Source of the DNA: Ceratothoa steindachneri
Lineage: Eukaryota; Arthropoda; Malacostraca; Isopoda; Cymothoidae
DNA length: 64,000 bases
Assembly: GCA_963969495.1 (NCBI GenBank)
Contig: OZ018321.1
Coordinates: 102,301,578 to 102,365,577, forward strand
Direction of reading: 5' to 3'
In this document: piece by piece, positions 36,553-47,512 of the stretch
Layout of the letters: each line of letters starts with the position of its first letter
Position numbering within the stretch: position 1 is the stretch's first letter
Made by a program: the position numbers and the translations under genes
The notes under the pieces: generated by a model
Told to the model about the DNA's origin: nothing
What the model saw: only the letters and a program-made list of their open reading frames with translations
Databases searched by the model: none

Positions 36553-38438
36553 ATATAAACGAAAATTGGACCCTGCGGCAAACGAAAATATTGAGAGAAC
36601 CTTGAAGAGAAAAAAATCAATAGAATGACACTTGAGAAATATCGTGAAAATTCTAGATGTGCTTGATTTATATGAACTTCCTGTAGCTTGATGAAATCTA
36701 CGTATACAAAATTTAATGCCATTTAGGATTGCAACCGGAGTCGGTATGAGTAATTTTAAAATCTTAAGAAACAAACTCGTAACAATTATCCAGAAATTAA
36801 CATTAAAATTTCGATATAGTTTATGAGTGACAAAGAGAATTGGCTAACAAAGATGAGGTTTAACAGAAGTGAATGATTTTATATAACAAACTTTAATCAC
36901 CATCACAACCTAAGAAAGGAAATATATTTTAAGGATAAAACAACTTAAGCTAGGATTACCCAAGGCAAATCTTTTAGACCTGGGACGAATGGCAGAGATG
37001 AGCATATTTTGGCTGGATTCAAGTTTTAAAGCATCTCAAATATTAGGTAATATTTCCCCTCAAAAAACAAAAGAAAATGGACAAACAATATAATAGTTAT
37101 TTCCAAATGTGAGTTTTTGAAAACTGATAGGACATAAGTATAATCAAAGAGAATCTTCACTCAAAAAAACAATGTTTGAGAAAGACACAAAAAGGAAGAA
37201 AATAGCATAAATAGAAATAAACGCAATAGCCCTATTATAAATCTACTCTAACCAGCCCGCATTAAATCCATAGACTACAATAAACGCTCACTTCGAGCCC
37301 AATAAAGGCAAAAGTGAACTTTGTTCTCTCCCAAGAATAATCAAGAAAGTGGAGCTGACTTCTGATTATTTGGATTATGTAGTGCATCCTTACCTTTTCG
37401 CTTCTTCTAATATTTTTACTTTGCTTTCAAAAATGTTAGAAAAGCTTGTTTTGTCCGAAAAACAATGGAAATGATAATTAATCCTCTCAATACATTTAAA
37501 AGTTCTTGTTCATCAAGCAAGCCTGCCTGCCTGAATTAAAAAAAAAAACCGTTGTAAAGTTATATCTTTAACCAAACTAGACTACTAACTGTGTATGACA
37601 CAGTTATTGGAAAATAAGTGTACAAGCTCTCGGCTTACCTCCTTTCACGTTTAAGGAAGGTGGTCAGGCTCTTTGTGAGAAAGGAAGTTACCCAGTCTGG
37701 TGATGCTTCGCCAAAACACAACCTGCTCGGACACAGCAGAAAGGAGAGGGCAAGCATCAACAGAGCAGGAGCAGAAGAGCAAAAATCAATGAAGTATTGA
37801 AAAGAGCCGAAAATAGAAACAATCGCAAAATCAGACTACTTCAGCCATCGAGATTTTTTCTCAGCTTATGGGCGCTGGAGCGGTTGGTTGAGCAAATACG
37901 CTCACAATTATTTTTATTTATTTACAATTATTATTATTTATGCAGAAGATCATGTTAGAATTCTTCCTGTTGCCTGAACAAAGGCAGGCACTTGGCGTGA
38001 AGCGAGAGTGAAAGCGAGAGCGTTGTGTGTATGACAACCATGTGCCTCTCCGCATGACACAGAATAATTATGCTCGAATGACGAGTGTTGCCATTTATTG
38101 GCATTATAAAGTTGCGGCAGGTGTCCATAACAGTCTGAAACGGGACTCATGATTATGGGAACTTATTATTCCTAAGATATGTATGCTTCTCTTAGCCCAA
38201 TAATTCAGGTTGAGGTATTTTGTAATCGCAGTCATTTTCATTCTTTGAGTTTAGCCACCTTCATCTGTTTACCACCTCTCCCCTAGAAGCGGACGCAATT
38301 TAAAACATATTGTAGCCAGTTTGAAGAGAGGGATACACCAAGTTTCCAAGAAAAAAAACTGGGACCCTGCTAAGGGCAAAGTTACTCCCAAGATAAAAAG
38401 GGAGAGGAGAAAAAATTAAAAGATCTAGAGGAATGAAG
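36553..38438. other. No gene recognised
   Basis: Short frames only. AT-rich up to 37.6 kb, then more balanced. No transposon protein motif was read on either strand. Confidence 0.5.
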
Positions 38439-38460
38439 GATCTTGATCTTGATCTTGATT
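38439..38460. repeat. (GATCTT)n 3' tail of the LINE
   Basis: Three to four hexamer units, read as (AAGATC)n on the element strand, marking its 3' terminus. Confidence 0.85.
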
Positions 38461-39190
38461 AGGGAGACCCGCAGAAGGCCGCTCACGGGTGGCATATTAT
38501 GCAGAGGTAGTGCGGGGAAAAGGATATAGGATTAGAACTAGGAACCAGGACGTGGGTCAGGAGGAATATAATGATTTGTGATCCTATTCCTAAATGTTTC
38601 AAGAGTGGGGCTATTAACTATATAAGATGGGATATGATTCCACTCTTGGATACTGCGGGGGAAGAATGAACACCTGAAAATGTCAGTACTTGTTTGGTAT
38701 GTGTGGTATTTTAGATTGTGGCTGCCTCTGGTGGTACGAATATTTGTAGGGTGTAAGTATCTGTCCTTGTTTATGCCAACTAAATTGTTTGTATTTTTGT
38801 ATAATATCTGTTGTCTGTGTATTTGTCTTCTTGTTGCTAGTAGGTCCAGTTTAATGTCTTGTTTGAGCAAAGTGACTGATGTAGTGTGTCTGTAATCACG
38901 TCTGATCTATCTTGTGGCTTTGTTTTTTATGGCCTCTAATTTATTAGTGTTATTGTAAGTGTGTGGATCCCAGACGGTATCACAGTATTCTAAGTGTGGC
39001 CGAACGAGTGTCTTATATGCGAGAATTTTTGTCTGCGTTATACCCACTGAGGTTTCTGCGCAGAAACCCTAAGGCCCTGTGTGCCTTGGCCCGGATACTG
39101 CTCACGTGCGTGTTCCACCTCACGTCTGCTGAGAGGTGGATGCTAAAATATTTGTAGGATGATATGGTCTCTAAGGTGCTGCAATAATCA
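38439..39190 (-). pseudogene. Second CR1/L2-type LINE, C-terminal region and 3' tail
   Basis: Read on the minus strand from 39190: HLSAEVRWNTHVSSIRAKAH with RALRV and a CSTLETISSYKY start, then further down LVGINKDRYLHPTNIRTTRG, SHNLKYHTYQTSTDIFRCSF and FPRSIQEWNHIPSYI (38570-38800). This is the post-RT C-terminal domain of CR1/L2-type LINEs, clearly different in sequence from CR1 copies 1-4. The 3' UTR has GAGCGGCCTTCTGCGGGTC, and the element ends in a (GATCAA)n tail at 38439-38460. Such short terminal repeats are a mark of CR1/L2 elements. RT and ORF1 are absent (5' truncation); frameshifts are present. Confidence 0.75.
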
Positions 39191-39519
39191 AGGGCAGCAA
39201 TCGCTCAAATAAATAATGAAGTAGAAAAGAGGAGTTTAAATATAAATGATCCAAAATACAACTGACAGATCAGTAGGAGAGATGGAACTGGCGTCTGGTA
39301 AATACACTTGATAAACGATAGGAAATTAAAAAGATGCCTATGAAAAAAGAGACAAATAACAGTTACTTATTAAAAAAGGTTTGAGGTTAAAGATAAGGAA
39401 CCTCAAGCGTTGGAACCTGAAAGCTAATGTAGTAAGAGGCTAAAAATGAAAGTATAATTGAAAATTCTATATCTTTGTGCACTCACACAGACACGCACAT
39501 CTCGAGACTTTAACGATAA

Positions 39520-41345
39520 CCGTAGGCTAGCAAGGAGAGTGAAGTCAACTATAAGGGTGGCAAAACGTGCCGAGGAGCTCTGAGTGGCAAGACTGTGTAA
39601 ACATTATCCCAAGGAGTTCTTCGGTTATGTAAACAGCCGTAAACCAATCCGCCGCACGATTGGCCCTTTTGTAAATGAGGAGGGTGCATTAAAGCACTCG
39701 GATGCAGAAAATGTAAAAATACTAAACGACTACTTGTCTTCAGTGTTCACTGAAGAGCGTAGTCTCATCCCCCAACCCATTGAGGCTCACTTGGGTGAGA
39801 AGCTGGAGGAAATGGACTTCACACTAGCCGAAGTATAAGAAAAAATCTCCGACCTAAAGACGAAGAAGTCCCCTGGTCCGGACGGGTTTCTCCCTAAAGT
39901 GTTGAAGGAAGTGCGTGATGAGGTGGCACCACATCTGACCACAATCTTCAACACTTCGATCCAGACTAGACGCGTTCTTGGTAACTGGGGTGAAGCGGAG
40001 GTGACTCCGATCTTGAAGAAAGGCGATCAAACCCAGCCGTCCAACTACGGACCTATCAGTTTAACCTCGATTTTCGGTAAACTCATGGAAAGCATCAAGG
40101 ACAATATAACGTCATATTTGGAGTCAAACATGCTATTGAGAAGCTCCTAGCACGACTTCCGAAGGCACTGGTCATGCATAACGAACCCTGTAGAATTCTT
40201 CCACTTCGTTTTCAGTGAGCATGATAGAGATAAAGCGGTGGATGTTGTCTACCTAGACTTTCAAAAAGCCTTTGACAAGGTACCACACCGCCGCCTTCTC
40301 CATAAAGTGCATGCGCTGGGCATAGACGGAAATGTAGCAGGTTGGATAAAGAACTGGCTAAGAGGCAGGCGGAAACGAATAGTGTTGAATGGGCAAGCTT
40401 CTAAGTGGGCGCCCGTAACTAGAGGTGTTCTCCAAGGTTCTGTCCTGGGATCACTACTGTTCATCATCTATGTTAATGATATGGATGGTGACGCAGTTGC
40501 AAAGATTTCCAAATTTGCTGACGATACCAAACATGGTATGAACGTTGCAAAGGGAGTAAATATTGTCTGACTGCAGAAAGATCTTCGGATGATTGGGGAG
40601 TGGTCGGACACGTATAAATGCCTTTTAACGTGAACAAATGAAAGTGATGCATATCGGCCACTGAAACCCACAATCTCATTATATCCTTAAGGGCACTGCT
40701 CTTGAATCCACCAACACGGAGAAGGACTTGGATGTAACTATAACTAGTGATCTCAAGTTTTCGAGGCAGTATATTGAGGCGAAGAGGAAAGCCCAAAGGA
40801 TGCTAGGTTATATGAGGGGACAGTTTGGATATCGGAACAAGGAAATAGTACTTAGTCTGTGCAATTCACTTGTCCGACCGCACCTGGAGTATGCCGTACA
40901 ATTTTGGAGTCCTTCATTTCGAAAGGACATCGCGAGAGTGGAACGCGTGCAAGCAAGAGCAACAAACCTGATTCCCTCTATCGGACATAAAAGTTATGAA
41001 GATAGATTAAGGTAATTAGATCTGTTCTCGTTGGAAACTCATAGACTGCGTGGTCAGCTCATCGAAGTTTTCAAAATACTTCGAGGGTTCGACAATGTTG
41101 ACTACGGGGATATTTTCAGCCTTAATGAGATCACGTACAGTATCTGTGGTCGCTGGAACGCATTGCCAGGGGAGGTTGTCAACAGCAATTCTCTTGACCA
41201 GTTCAAGACAAGACTATACAAAGCCTTGAAAAGTGGCCGTTTAGGGAGGACGTAAGGCAATTGAGCGGTGATTTGACCGCTCGACAGCTAGTCCAAAGGT
41301 ACTTCCAGTGAATGGCCTGTAAGGTCTTCTAGGGTCCTTATTTTC
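39520..41345 (+). mobile_element. CR1-like LINE copy 2, 5'-truncated
   Basis: This copy starts in the linker between endonuclease and RT (RLCKHYPKEFFGYVNSRKPI) and runs to the 3' end. RT blocks readable in frame are KKSPGPDGFLPKVLKEV, DVVYLDFQKAFDKVPH, the catalytic KFADDTKHG and PHLEYAVQFWSPSFRKD. Stops occur at 39836-39838, 40148-40150, 40568-40570, 41013-41015 and others, so it is older than copy 1. About 30 bp of the basic C-terminal tail is lost near 41130 (DIFSLNEITYSICGRW joins blocks that are farther apart in copies 1 and 3). The 3' UTR ends TTTTCCTTGTAGCTC and passes directly into a CT-rich tract. Confidence 0.87.
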
Positions 41346-41510
41346 CTTGTAGCTCTCTTTCTATATCTGTCTCAGCCTCTACCTCTACATCACTATATCT
41401 CTCTTCTTTATTCTCACTCTCTTCCACCTCCCCTCTCCAGGTCCCTCCCTCTCCCTCTTCCACCTCATCTGTCACCCATTCTAATAACCTCTTTCTCAAT
41501 CTCTCCCACT

Positions 41511-41576
<66 letters not shown>

Positions 41577-41649
41577 TTCCCTCTACCACCCGTCTCTTTC
41601 CTTCCTCTCCCCCTTCCTCTCTCCTATTATCATGCTCTCCCTCTCAAGT
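41341..41649. repeat. Pyrimidine-rich tract between CR1 copies 2 and 3
   Basis: The plus strand is dominated by CT, CTT and CCT words, for example CTCTCTTCTTTATTCTC and CCTCCCCTCTCC, and includes an internal (TA)29 tract at 41514-41572. It begins exactly at the CR1 copy 2 terminus and ends where the copy 3 5' UTR begins. Confidence 0.85.
41514..41572. repeat. (TA)29 microsatellite
   Basis: Uninterrupted TA tract inside the pyrimidine-rich spacer. Confidence 0.97.
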
Positions 41650-42563
41650 AGAGGGAGAGGTGACGCCCCCTTGTCGCGGGAAGAGATCTTGTGTGTACTT
41701 TTGACTTTTCGAGCTATTTCTTGGGGGGTACCTCCTCTGGGTACCCCTGCTAGGGCTGCTCTTGTCGATTTGGTCGGAAACCAGATTCCAGACTAAGTGC
41801 GTCATTCCTTCCTTTTTCTACTCTATCCTTCTCCTTTTTTACTTTTCTACTATCTCTCCCACGTATACAAAAAGAAAGAAAAACAACAAAAAAAGCCTAC
41901 TTCTATCGTGTGACTCTTTCCCTTTTTCCTTCTATCTACATATAAGGACCTGGCAGCTACCTCATGCGTCAGAATAGGGTTTTTGGAACCTCTATAAACA
42001 ATGCGAATCGACGCTCACTGGTTGCAAGAAACTAGGACTAGAAGTGTCCTAGGCGTTGGGGCACGATGAATGGGATGAAGGTAGTGCCCCGTTAACCCCT
42101 TCCCTGGCGCGTAATTATTGACCATTCCCAGTGGCCGTTGACGGGTGCCTCTAGGAGCATCGGTCCGAGGTGACGGCCCTTTGTTCCCAAGTTGGTTGCC
42201 AGGCCAATAAAAAGTTTTGGGTCGAGTCTCTTGGTATAGCTGGATATCCATTGAACGCTGCTCTGACATCTTGGCCGTCGTAAAGGGAACTAGTAGGAGT
42301 TTAGTAAGGGGCATGCTCCGTTGTTCACCTGGTGAAAACTCGATGGCCTCCTCGGGGACCATCAGTGCTGCTTGGTTTGGAGCCACGGCACTCCGAGGTT
42401 TGACGAATCGGTCGGTCGAACAGCAGCACATGGATGGTGCCTTCTGAAAGATCCGAAAACTCTCCAAAGGATAGGCGGGAGCGATTCACGTAGGGCGAAA
42501 TCTCCACTCCCCTTTTTTAATATTGATTGGTCACAAATTTTTGAGAGAGAGAAAGTGTTCAAA

Positions 42564-43820
42564 ATGACCAGCAAGCAAAATGACACGTGCGCAATATGCC
42601 AGATAGATAAGTGGTGCGTGGACTTTCTGGAGGAGTGTTATTCAAAATGCCACCCTGCCAGTTCCTGTATTCTAAACGGCCAAATTAAGTTGCTAAAAGA
42701 AACATGCAGGACTTCCGAGGATAGGTCTAGTAAGTTGGAGGAGAAAATAAAAAGCCTGGAATTGGAACACGCCGGACTGATCCGCAGACTAGAGGTCAGG
42801 ATAGCAGAGCTAACGTCAAGCCCTGTTTTAAACACTGCATCTGCAGTATTACCCTTAGAGCTAGGTCCGCATGCTACGGATAAACGATCACAGAAAAAGA
42901 AAAAGAAGGGAAAGAAACAGAAAGAAGAGAAAGTTGAAACAGAAGATAAAGTAGAAGCAGAAGAAGAGAAAGTTGAAGCAGAAGATAAGGTAGAAGCAGA
43001 AAAAGAAAAGATAAAAACAGAAGAGTATATAACAAAGGAACATAGGGGGGGAAAGATGAATAAGAAAAAGAAGAATAAGAAATGTCCAAGGGTTACCCTT
43101 GTTGGCGATTTCCAAGCACAAGGTTTGCAGCCCCTGCTAGTGGCCCGACTTTGCACTAATGTGAAGGTATGCTGCCAACCAGGACGGGGAAACCACCACA
43201 TCAAAGTAGAGGCTGAGAAATATCAGATCTCCGAGAATTCAGTCGTTGCCCTGATGGTGAGTGGGAATGACCTCTACCTCCGAGGAGGCAAAGTCGGCCC
43301 CAGCGAGAAAATTCTCAACACGGTCATGGGAGCCGTGGACGACTGTGGATTGAGAACTCGCAAACGGGTCGTTGTAGGGATGCTCCCAAGAAGAGGTCCT
43401 AGCCGGACAGCTCACTCTAGGAACGTGACTTCTAACCAGCGTCTGTCCGACCTCTGTACGGAGGAGGGGGTCTTCTTTCTGGACCCTTACCGCACCTTTT
43501 ACGGTTGAAACGACCTCTAACAAAGGGATGGAGTGCACCTTTCATTCAAGGGAAAGGCTGTACTCTGTAACTTAATCCAGGATGTCGTAGATAGGACGCA
43601 AAGGAGCGTCCAACCCAGAGTGAAGGCGGACGTAAGACAGTATGCCCGTGTCACTCCTGGAACGACGTTCTTAGATGTGGCAAAGAAGGGTACTCTCACA
43701 CAAAAGAAGACGGGAAACGGAAGAGAGTATGGAGTCCTAAACTGGGCGACTCCATCAAAGTTCTTCTGTTCAATGCGAGGTCAATCAGGAATAAGTTTCT
43801 TGAGCTCCATGGTCTTGTAG
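42564..43820 (+). pseudogene. CR1 ORF1: zinc-finger-like, coiled coil, SGNH-esterase-like domain
   Basis: The best start is the ATG at 42564 (MTSKQNDTCAICQ); longer upstream frame lies in the 5' UTR. Residues 8-35 have a Cys/His cluster (CAIC, WC, C, CHPASSC) resembling a PHD-like zinc finger. Next are a coiled coil (about 45-85) and a Lys/Glu low-complexity part (about 110-170). Then comes an SGNH-hydrolase-like domain: strand VTLVGDF, GND block VSGNDL, and DGVHLSFKGKAVL. CR1-clade ORF1 proteins are known to carry such an esterase domain. Two points are broken: the nucleophile Ser of GDS is Phe here (GDF, one base from TCC), and stops TGA (43506-43508) and TAA precede the DxVH block, which continues in the same frame. 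ORF1p normally binds RNA and helps retrotransposition. Confidence 0.75.
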
Positions 43821-46800
43821 CAACAGAGGAACCTGAGATAGTGGCCATAATGGAGTCGTGGATAAAAACTTCAAGCCGAGATTTTGAATATGAATTCACG
43901 ATTCCCTATTACCAGCTCTTCCTGAAAGATAGGACAGAGAGAGAGGGTGGCGGTGTGATGTTGTATGTCAAGAATACTCCCAACTCAACGGATTGCAACA
44001 TCGTCGTATCCCAGCATGAACTACTAGGTTTCCTGAGCTCCATGGTCTCGTAGCAACAGAGGAACCTGAGGTGGTGGCCATAACGGAGTCGTGGATAAAA
44101 ACCTCAAACCGAGATTTTGAAGATGAATTCACGATTCCCGGTTACCAGCCCTTACTGAAAGATAAGACAGAGAGAGAGGGGGGCGGTGTGATGTTGTATG
44201 TAAAGGATACTCTCAACTCGACGGATTGCAACATCGTATCTCACCATGAACTACTAAGTTTCTTGAGCTTTATGTTCTCGTAGCAAAAGAGAAACCTGTG
44301 ATGGTGGCCTTAACGGAGTTGTGGATAAAAACCTGTATTTGGCAGGACCTAGAGATAGGTCCTGCTAAATACAGGACCCTAGTGCTTTATAGACCTCCTG
44401 CTCAACTCTTTGAAAAGGACAGAGATCTGTACCGGCTACTAGGAGAACTTGTCAAAGACAGAGTGTGTATCGTCATGGGGGATTTCAACAAACAAGTTGA
44501 CTTGGAAACCAGAGAATCCTGTGGCGAGAACGCACTACTCCTGGGGTTCGCGAACAACGAGTTCCTGACTCAATGAGTAGGAGAGCCAACAAGAGGAGAC
44601 AATATCCTCGACTTGGTTTTCACCTCTGATGATGACATCGTTTAGGACCTCTCTGTTGGCGAAGAGCTCAGTGGCAGTGACCACCGACTAATTAGATTTG
44701 TAGTCAAAGTCCCCAAGGCATAGCCTGCAACTAGTAAATCGAGAAAACTTCATTTGAGAAGAGCAGATTTTGAAGGTCTACGCGCTGGACTGACTAATGC
44801 GAGGCTAGAAGTGTTCGAGGCTGTTGAAGACTCGTGGAACAGTTTCAAAACCACATTCATGAGTCTTCAATCGCTTTTTCATCCCTCCGAAATTTCCCCT
44901 TCGGTCTTCTGTTCAACCAAAGTAGTTTAATCGAGAAATCAGTTAACTGCTTTAGGGAGAAGAGAAATGTGTACCGGCAATCGAAGATCTCAGGTTAATT
45001 TTATGAATACCGGAGGCTATCCATGAGAGTCAAGTCCACATAAGGGCGGCTAAGTGGTCTGAGGAACTTCTGTTGGCGAGACTTTGTAAAGAGAATCCCA
45101 AGGAGTTTTTTGATATGTAAACAGCCGTAAACGAATCCGTCGAACGATTGGCCCTTTGAAGAATGAAGAATGGACATTAAAGCACTCAGATGCAGAAAAT
45201 GCTAACCTCCTCAACGACTACTTTTCTTTAGTGAATACTGAAGAGTGTGGTCCCATTCCCCAGCTAATGGATCCCTACTCGGGTGAAAAGCTGGAGGATA
45301 TGGACTTCACCGAAGGAGAAATAAAAAAGAAGATCACTGATCTAATGACAAATAAGTCACTTGGCCCGGATAGGTTTCTACCTAAAGTGTTCAAAGAAGT
45401 GCGTTATCAAGTGTCACGACACCTGAGCGCAATCTTCAACAAGTCAATCCGGACTGAATGCTTTCCTAGAGACTAGCGTGAAACGGAGTTGACTACTATC
45501 ATCAAGAAAGTAGACCGTAGCCAACCATTGAACTACCGACCTATCAGTCTGACATCGATAGTCCGTGTAAACTCATGGAAAGCATCTTGGTAGACAAAAT
45601 GACTTCGCATTTAGAGTCAAAGCTGCTACTGAGGAGTTCCCAGGATGGCTTCCGAAGCCAACAGTCATGCCTCATGAACCTTGTGAATTCTTCCACTTCA
45701 TCTTCAGTGAGCACAATCGGGACAAGGCGGTGGATGTGGTCTACTCAGACTTTCAGAAAGCCTTTGATAAGGTATCACACCGCTGCTTGTTCCGGAAAGT
45801 GCGAGCGCTGGGTATAGACGGAAAAGTAGCAGGCTGGATAGAAACTAGCTAAATGGCAGACGGCAAAAGGTGGTGGTGAATGGACAGGCTTCTAAGTGGG
45901 TGCCCGTTACTAGTAGAGTGCCTCAAAGTTCTGTCCTAGGAACACTACTATTCATCATCTACGTCAACTACATGGACGGTGACATGGTGGCCAAGATTTC
46001 TGAATTTGCCGACGATACCAAGCTTGATATGAACGTTGCAAAGGATGAAAATACTGCCCGCCTGCAGTATGATCTTCGAAATATTGGGGAGTGGTCTGAT
46101 ACGTGGCAAATGCCCTTCAACGTTAACAAATGCAAAGCGATGCATATCGGCCACCGAAACCCCCAATCTTAGTATATCCTTAAGGGCACTGCTATTGAAT
46201 CCACCGACACTGAGAAGGACTTGGGTGTAACAATCACTAGTGACCTCAAGTTCTCGAAACAGTGCATTGAGGCAGAGAAAAAAGCCCAAATGATGCTAGG
46301 CTACACAAAGCGCCAGTTTGGATATCGGAACAAGTAGATTGTACTGTGTTTGTACAACTTACTTGTCCGACCGCTCCTGGAGTATGCCGTACAATTTTGG
46401 AGTCCTTCATTTAGAAAGGACATCGCGAGATTGGAACGCGTGCAAGCCAGGACAACCAAACTAATTCCCTCTATCAGGCATAAAAGTCATGAAGATAAAT
46501 TATGGGAATTAGATATGTTCTTGCTAGAGACCCGGAGACTACGTGGTGAGCTTATCGAAGTGTTTAAAATACTTCGAGGCTTCGAAAGACTGGACTACGG
46601 GTATATTTTTCCACTTAGCGAGGGGAGAACAAGAAATCACGGCTTTAAGCTTGAACTGAAGCGATATCACCGTGATATGTTTGGGAAATTCTTCACTTAC
46701 AGTATCTGCGGTAGTTGGAACGCACTTCCGACGGAAGTTTTCAACAGTTGATCTGTTGACCAGTTCAAATCAAGACTTGTTAAAGTCTTGTGAAATCGCC
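43756..46800 (+). pseudogene. CR1 ORF2: endonuclease, reverse transcriptase, C-terminal domain
   Basis: The endonuclease starts KVLLFNARSIRNKFLELHGL with the metal-binding ES in MESWIKT and continues GGGVMLYVK, VCIVMGDFNKQVDLETRES and GSDHRLIRF (near 44680), the AP-endonuclease hallmarks. The region 43794-44335 is tandemly repeated and breaks the frame. The RT follows at 45156-46170 with DFTEGEIKKKI, DVVYSDFQKAFDKVSH and catalytic EFADDTKLD, then the C-terminal domain (LEYAVQFWSPSFRKD, RTRNHGFKLELKRYH, 46350-46751). ORF2 overlaps the degraded end of ORF1. Many stops and shifts make it dead. Confidence 0.82.
43794..44335 (+). repeat. Internal tandem repeat in CR1 endonuclease, periods 233 and 230 bp
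   Basis: The segment starting at GTTTCTTGAGCTCCATGG (43794) reappears at 44027 and 44257. It is present twice in full and a third time in part, up to about 44335, after which the element continues with GGCAGGACC. Copies differ by several substitutions and one 3-bp deletion. It encodes the start of the endonuclease domain each time. Confidence 0.9.
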
Positions 46801-46914
46801 GTTTAGATCTCGCGAGTGATCTTCGAGGTTGCCAACAGACACCTTCGAGGATTGCGCCAAAAGTACCCTCCTTGTATGGACCGTGAGGTCTTCTAGGGTA
46901 ATTATTTTCCTTGT

Positions 46915-47512
46915 AGCTCCTTGTAGCTCTTCACCTCCATTTTCTCCTTCTGCCTCTTCCTCCTCTACCTAATTTCCATCTTCCTCCTACTCTCCGTCCC
47001 ATTTTCTCAAAACTATCCATCCCTCCCACTCCCTTTCCCTTTCACTCTTCCTCCCTCTTTCCCTTCCACTTTCCTCAAAATTTATCATCCCTTTTCCCTC
47101 TCTCTGCCACCTTCTCTCTATTCTCTCTCTCATAAATCTTCATCCGCCTATTTTCCTATCATACCTCTCTCCATTAGTCACACTCTCTCTCAGAAACACA
47201 CTCTCACATACACACACTCTCACACACACTCTCACACACTCTCTCTTTCACACACACTCTCTCACACACTCTCGCTCTCTCACACACACGCTCTCTCTCT
47301 CTCACACACTCTGTTTCTCACACACACATTTTTTCACAAACACACTCTCTTACACGCACACACTCTCACACACACTCTCTCACACGCTCTCTCACTCTCT
47401 CACACTCTCTCACACTCTTTCACACTCTGTCAAACTCTCTCTCACACACACACTCTCTCGCTCTCTCTCTTTCTCTCTCGCTCTATCTCTCCTGTCTCTC
47501 CTTTTTTCAAGA
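46915..47512. repeat. Pyrimidine-rich / (CACT)n tract between CR1 copies 3 and 4
   Basis: The plus strand changes from CTTCCTCC-type words to long runs of CACACACTCTCTC and CTCTCTC between 47190 and 47500. There is no coding content. It starts at the CR1 copy 3 tail repeats and ends at the first bases of copy 4. Confidence 0.9.

Larger units (their letters stand above)
41650..46930 (+). mobile_element. CR1-like LINE copy 3, near full length
   Basis: About 5.3 kb with, in order: a 5' UTR of about 0.9 kb (41650-42563), ORF1 with an SGNH-like domain, ORF2 with APE-type endonuclease, reverse transcriptase and C-terminal domain, and a 3' UTR ending in two copies of CCTTGTAGCT (46910-46930). It is the only copy here with ORF1. 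Stops, frameshifts and an internal triplication in the endonuclease make it inactive. It is bracketed by CT-rich tracts on both sides. Similarity to copies 1, 2 and 4 runs through the RT and 3' UTR. Confidence 0.87.

Noticed and set aside
42015..42467. 150-codon minus-strand frame
   Set aside because: It lies antisense to the 5' UTR of CR1 copy 3 and has no recognisable domain. The plus-strand element explains the sequence.
42638..43204. 188-codon minus-strand frame rich in Ser and Phe
   Set aside because: It is the antisense of the Lys/Glu-rich part of CR1 ORF1, which leaves few stop codons in the opposite frame.
47100..47510. Alternating CACACT and CTCTC runs considered as a possible CRISPR-like or satellite array
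   Set aside because: There is no constant repeat-spacer structure. It is ordinary low-complexity sequence at the end of a CR1 element.
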